Shown here piece after piece: positions 12,648 to 15,735 of a stretch of DNA of 15,735 nt. The notes under the pieces are model-generated. The model ran no database searches. It saw only the letters and a program-made list of their open reading frames with translations, and had not been told where the DNA came from. The translations under genes and the position numbers were made by a program. Origin of the DNA: Bacteroidales bacterium UBA1256 (lineage in GTDB: Bacteria; Bacteroidota; Bacteroidia; Bacteroidales; Paludibacteraceae); assembly GCA_002308195.1 (NCBI GenBank), contig DBVU01000063.1, forward strand, positions 862 to 16,596, in the 5' to 3' direction. Each line of letters begins with the position of its first letter. Position 1 is the stretch's first letter.

Positions 12648-14645
12648 TTATTGGAAGTTAACGCGGTTGTCTTCTACTTTTGCGTTGTCCTCCATCAGCT
12701 GAATAGCCTGGTAGGGCAGGTAAGCAAAGCGTGAAGATAGTTGTGCTTTCTCGGTCTCAGCGTCAAACTCTTCTTCAGCATTATTGGCAGCGCCTGTCTT
12801 AACGACGAACAAGCCCATGTTGCCTTGAATAGGTTCGCTCAGCTGGTTCTCGCCGAGTGCAATAGTCTTACCGATAACGGCAGGTTCAATACCCGCATTG
12901 CCGAAACGGCTATCGGCCAAACTGATACGCGGAGCGGACTGAATCTCAACACCCAGTTTCTCTGCGGCTGCTTCCAGACTCTCAGCGTCCTTAATTTGAT
13001 CTGCGATGTATTTAGCCTTGGCATTGTTGGTTGCCTCGTAGGTCAATTCTGCACGTACTGCTTCCAGCGGACGATACTCGCCGTCATTCACTTCGGTCAA
13101 AGCAGCAACAATGAATTGTTGACCGCACTCGAATACATCCGATACCTGGCCTTCTTTAGCCTCGAATGCCCAACGAACGATAGGACGGCTGGCTTTGAGT
13201 TGACCAACTTTGTCGGTCGTAGCAGTCAAGTTGTATTGCGGAACAACGGTTATACCTTGCTCCTGAGCAGAAGCCTCCAATTCTTCTGCTGTTGGATTAG
13301 CAACGATGAATTGTTTAGCTTGGTTGTAGATAGCAGAATAGGTCTTGCTGCTGGCGGTCACTTCGCGTGCCAGAATAGCCAGCTTTACTTTCGGCGTAGC
13401 AGCGCTGATGTCCATCACTTCGTATTCCTGCTCACCCATGCCCTGTGCTACTTTGAAGCGTGTGCCACGTTTGCCGGCAAAGGCAGGCTCTGCAATATTC
13501 TTCGGCAGATCAGTTGCCTTGAACCAACCTAGTTCTTGATCTTCGTCACCTTCGATGATAGCTTTCAGCTCAACGCTATCAGGCAGCGAATAGCCTGCTT
13601 GCATGATACGAGCCATTGCGTAGGTATTATTCTCAAAGAGAATATCTGTGCACTGACCGGCCTTGGCGCCCTTAGCGAACGCAAAGTCCTTGAATTGTGC
13701 AGGTACGGTCTCAATCGAGTAGTCGCGTCCATCATACATGATGTCCGAATTGGTGTTTACTACCAAGCTGACATCTTCGGTTGTCTTGAATTCCTCTTGC
13801 AAGTTAGTCAGCAACTCTTCTGCTGCTTTGAAGTCGTCCTCCGACGGCTTGATATCAAAGGCAATGTACTCGATAGCGCGGTTAGGCGTCTGTTTGTACA
13901 TTGGTTTGTGCTTAGCGTACAGCGCTTTGATGTCCTTGTCCGAAACGCTGACCAAACTATCTGCTACTGAGAAGTAAGGCTTCATGATATATTCGGCAGC
14001 CACACCTTTTTGGCGTGCGTCGAAAGCGTATTTTGCCTCCAGCGAATTAGCTTTATACAGATGTTGCAGCAGGTTGGTGTATTTCTCCTGCATATAGCTG
14101 ATGCGAACGGCGTTCTCCCAATAGAGCCAGTAGGTACGAGCTTGCTTGAGATTAGCGTTCTGCTCGCCATCTTCCTCTTCGTTGATAGCGGCAATCAGTT
14201 GTTTAACTGCTTCACGATTGAAGCTACCGGTCTCGTCGAAGAATGCGCGACGCGAGCGGATAATCTGGTGAGGATTCTCGCCTACACACAGTTCGGTCAG
14301 CTCATCGGTCGTGATGTCCATTCCAATCTCTTTGGCTTGGGCACGCATCGTGTAATCCATTAGGAGCATGCTCCATACTTGGTTGCGAATCTGTGCGCTC
14401 AGGTCCTCGTCGAAATCAGAACGACCGGTTTCAATCTTGTACACTTCAGTCAGTTGCTCCTTGGCTGCTTCATACTCGGTGTAGTGGATCTTCTCGCCTT
14501 CGATCACAGCTACGTTCTCACGGCTGCGGTGGAAGAAACTGCTACCCGAGTTTAGAAAGTCTCCAAGGATAAAAGCCAGCATGGCCAAACCCACAATTGC
14601 AATCAGCAGGGCGCCATGGTTACGAATTCTTTGTAAACTTGCCAT
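12648..14645 (-). CDS. ppiD: PpiD/SurA-like periplasmic chaperone with shortened parvulin domain
   Basis: Inner-membrane-anchored periplasmic folding factor. Residues 11-30 form one membrane segment (GALLIAIVGLAMLAFILGDF), the typical PpiD N-terminus in Bacteroidota. A SurA_N-like helical chaperone domain follows (about 42-215), with VAVIEGEKI and the DETGSFNREA segment. A second chaperone part and a C-terminal region ending in LPYQAIQLMEDNAKVEDNRVNFQ's usual form (about 635-665) are present. Where the parvulin domain should be (355-412), SVELKAIIEGD passes almost at once to ELGWF and then AEPAFAGKRG, so roughly 35-40 residues that carry much of the fold in homologues are absent. PPIase activity is therefore doubtful, while holdase activity may remain. 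The gene starts 31 bp after the lipoprotein gene stop. The symbol rests on architecture, not orthology tests. Confidence 0.85.
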   Translation of the reverse strand: MASLQRIRNHGALLIAIVGLAMLAFILGDFLNSGSSFFHRSRENVAVIEGEKIHYTEYEAAKEQLTEVYKIETGRSDFDEDLSAQIRNQVWSMLLMDYTMRAQAKEIGMDITTDELTELCVGENPHQIIRSRRAFFDETGSFNREAVKQLIAAINEEEDGEQNANLKQARTYWLYWENAVRISYMQEKYTNLLQHLYKANSLEAKYAFDARQKGVAAEYIMKPYFSVADSLVSVSDKDIKALYAKHKPMYKQTPNRAIEYIAFDIKPSEDDFKAAEELLTNLQEEFKTTEDVSLVVNTNSDIMYDGRDYSIETVPAQFKDFAFAKGAKAGQCTDILFENNTYAMARIMQAGYSLPDSVELKAIIEGDEDQELGWFKATDLPKNIAEPAFAGKRGTRFKVAQGMGEQEYEVMDISAATPKVKLAILAREVTASSKTYSAIYNQAKQFIVANPTAEELEASAQEQGITVVPQYNLTATTDKVGQLKASRPIVRWAFEAKEGQVSDVFECGQQFIVAALTEVNDGEYRPLEAVRAELTYEATNNAKAKYIADQIKDAESLEAAAEKLGVEIQSAPRISLADSRFGNAGIEPAVIGKTIALGENQLSEPIQGNMGLFVVKTGAANNAEEEFDAETEKAQLSSRFAYLPYQAIQLMEDNAKVEDNRVNFQ

Positions 14646-14676
14646 TTTTTTATTAAATCTTAAATTATTATAGTCA

Positions 14677-15492
14677 TTATTCCAAAATCACTACGTCGCC
14701 GTTCTTTATTTCGGCCGTGGTACCTTTGTAGTTCATCAGTTTTCCGGTCAAGCGAACTTTTGCTCCTACTGGCACAGGCTGGCCGTTAGGAACATTGCAC
14801 CAATATGCTTCCAGTACTTTGCCTCCGTTTGGAGTATCCGCCATCCAGAACCATTTCTGTTGACCACGACTTATTTCATCGCTATAGCCATCGCTCTGAA
14901 CATAACCTTCTACGATGTAGATGTCATTGCTAGTGCCGTCGGAAGGCAGGTCCAGTGCAATCTCTTTTGCTTCCTCGCATGTTACGTTGTAGGTTTCTGG
15001 TGGAACAGGTGCCACCATCGAATCGATGCGAACGATGAAGCCGTTCTTCAACTCTGGTGTACCATTGTAATTCGTCAACGGGCCCAGTACGGTCAGTTTC
15101 GAACCTACCAAAGGCACATCGGTCGTCTTGCGGAACGGACGATTGTTGATGTTGTTGGTGTAGTAGCAGGTCAGTTGTGCGGTTCCACCAACAGCAGTCA
15201 TCTTGAAGTTAATGTTCGTGTATTTGCCCGGTACGTCATCCGGCGAAGTCGTATTGACTGCCACTACACCCGAGATCTTGTAAACCTCTGCCGTTACTTG
15301 GTCGTTAGCTAGAGTCTTGCAGATGGCTATCGCACTATCTACGCTAATCACTATTCCACTTGTGTCTGGCACTGTTACCGGAATCGAATCGATATTGTGA
15401 GCATTCTCTCCGGGAGGATCAATTAGCGGTTTCTCTTTGCAGCCAACTAATGCCAAAGCAACCATCAATGTAGTCAAAAAATACTTTTTCAT
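14677..15492 (-). CDS. lipoprotein with two OB-fold-like repeats
   Basis: Exported lipoprotein of 271 residues; function unknown. The signal peptide ends in the lipobox LVGC (Cys18 lipidated), followed by KEKP and a Pro/Ser/Asp linker to about residue 45. The rest is two related domains, about 49-157 and 169-271, each opening with a short helix (VDSAIAICKTL; CEEAKEIAL), then beta strands (YKISGVVA; YIVEGYVQS), and ending in a matched strand pair (LTNYNGTPELKNGFIV; LMNYKGTTAEIKNGDVV). The layout resembles the OB-fold domains found in many Bacteroidota secreted proteins and in some nucleases. OB folds can bind nucleic acid or sugar, and the ligand here is not evident. It is first in its gene string behind a strong promoter and 31 bp ahead of the ppiD-like gene. 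Confidence 0.85.
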   Translation of the reverse strand: MKKYFLTTLMVALALVGCKEKPLIDPPGENAHNIDSIPVTVPDTSGIVISVDSAIAICKTLANDQVTAEVYKISGVVAVNTTSPDDVPGKYTNINFKMTAVGGTAQLTCYYTNNINNRPFRKTTDVPLVGSKLTVLGPLTNYNGTPELKNGFIVRIDSMVAPVPPETYNVTCEEAKEIALDLPSDGTSNDIYIVEGYVQSDGYSDEISRGQQKWFWMADTPNGGKVLEAYWCNVPNGQPVPVGAKVRLTGKLMNYKGTTAEIKNGDVVILE

Positions 15493-15550
15493 ATATGTAT
15501 TAATTTAAGAATTTCGTACCAAGCATACGCTTCATCTCATAAAAAGCGTG

Positions 15551-15582
15551 CAAAGATACTACATTTTTTTTATATACGCAAA
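15551..15582 (-). promoter_or_regulatory. Bacteroidota-type promoter of the lipoprotein / ppiD gene string
   Basis: Minus strand TTTG (15579-15582), a 20-bp AT-rich spacer, then TATCTTTG (15551-15558): a full match to TTTG-N20-TAnnTTTG. Transcription should begin near 15545, leaving a leader of about 52 nt with an A/T-rich region before the ATG at 15492. Between this promoter and the 11-bp repeats (15583-15679) I recognise nothing else. Confidence 0.82.
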
Positions 15583-15679
15583 TATTTCTGATTTTTTTTG
15601 TAAAAATAGAGTTTTACTCTATGTTATCCACCGGAAATCCTAGACAATATGCCAGACAAACTCCCGCCTTTGATAAACA

Positions 15680-15729
15680 CGAGACTTTATCGAGACTCTA
15701 TCGAGACAATCACGAGACAATCACGTATC
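15680..15729. repeat. 11-bp-period tandem repeat (CGAGAC core), inverted relative to 3574-3651
   Basis: CGAGAC begins at 15680, 15691, 15702 and 15713, spaced exactly 11 bp, with a decayed fifth unit at 15724 (CGTATC). Read on the minus strand the units are TCTCGTGATTG, TCTCGATAGAG and TCTCGATAAAG, the same family as the block at 3574-3651. It lies about 100 bp upstream of the lipoprotein promoter and may continue past the window edge. Confidence 0.82.
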
Positions 15730-15735
15730 CTACCC

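Noticed and set aside
15624..15632. DnaA box and replication origin
   Set aside because: TTATCCACC matches 8 of 9 bases of a DnaA box but is single, with no cluster and no origin-linked genes.

Overview
The window looks like chromosome from a member of the Bacteroidales (Bacteroidota), probably gut- or mouth-associated. The reasons are: promoters of the TTTG-N20-TAnnTTTG type, secreted multidomain proteins with IgGFc-binding-like and PKD domains, a C-terminal domain of the type IX secretion (T9SS) type-A kind, an endonuclease I with an added C-terminal tail, and a PpiD/SurA-type chaperone of the Bacteroidales form. I cannot name the genus. Every gene I support, eight whole protein genes and one cut-off tRNA, lies on the minus strand, so transcription runs from high to low coordinates.

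Region A (about 15.7 kb down to 8.7 kb) reads as one envelope-related gene string. A clear promoter (15551-15582) precedes a lipoprotein with two OB-like repeats. Then come a PpiD-like periplasmic chaperone whose parvulin domain is shortened, an AmpG-like muropeptide permease, phosphatidylserine synthase (pssA, overlapping the permease gene by 26 bp) and a secreted endonuclease I with extra N-terminal beta domains. A 9-bp-stem hairpin sits just before the permease start codon.

Region B (about 8.7 kb down to 0.1 kb) starts with a -7 box (8669-8676). It encodes a large secreted IgGFc-binding-like/PKD protein with a T9SS-type C-terminal domain, then an OmpA-family beta-barrel protein with a long charged helix, then a second IgGFc-binding-like/PKD protein paralogous to the first, then a PAP2-family membrane phosphatase. 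The two paralogues flanking a peptidoglycan-anchored barrel suggest a surface-display locus; this is an inference. A tRNA gene with its own strong promoter follows and runs off the left edge.

The most unusual non-coding structure is a degenerate tandem repeat with an exact 11-bp period (core TCTCG). It occurs twice, in opposite orientations: between the OmpA-like gene and the second paralogue (3574-3651), and at the right edge of the window (15680-15729). A different small palindrome-rich repeat with a 9-bp period is inserted in frame in the PAP2 gene (about 316-379). Intergenic gaps are all well under 300 bp. I saw no CRISPR array, insertion sequence, phage gene or restriction/defence cassette.
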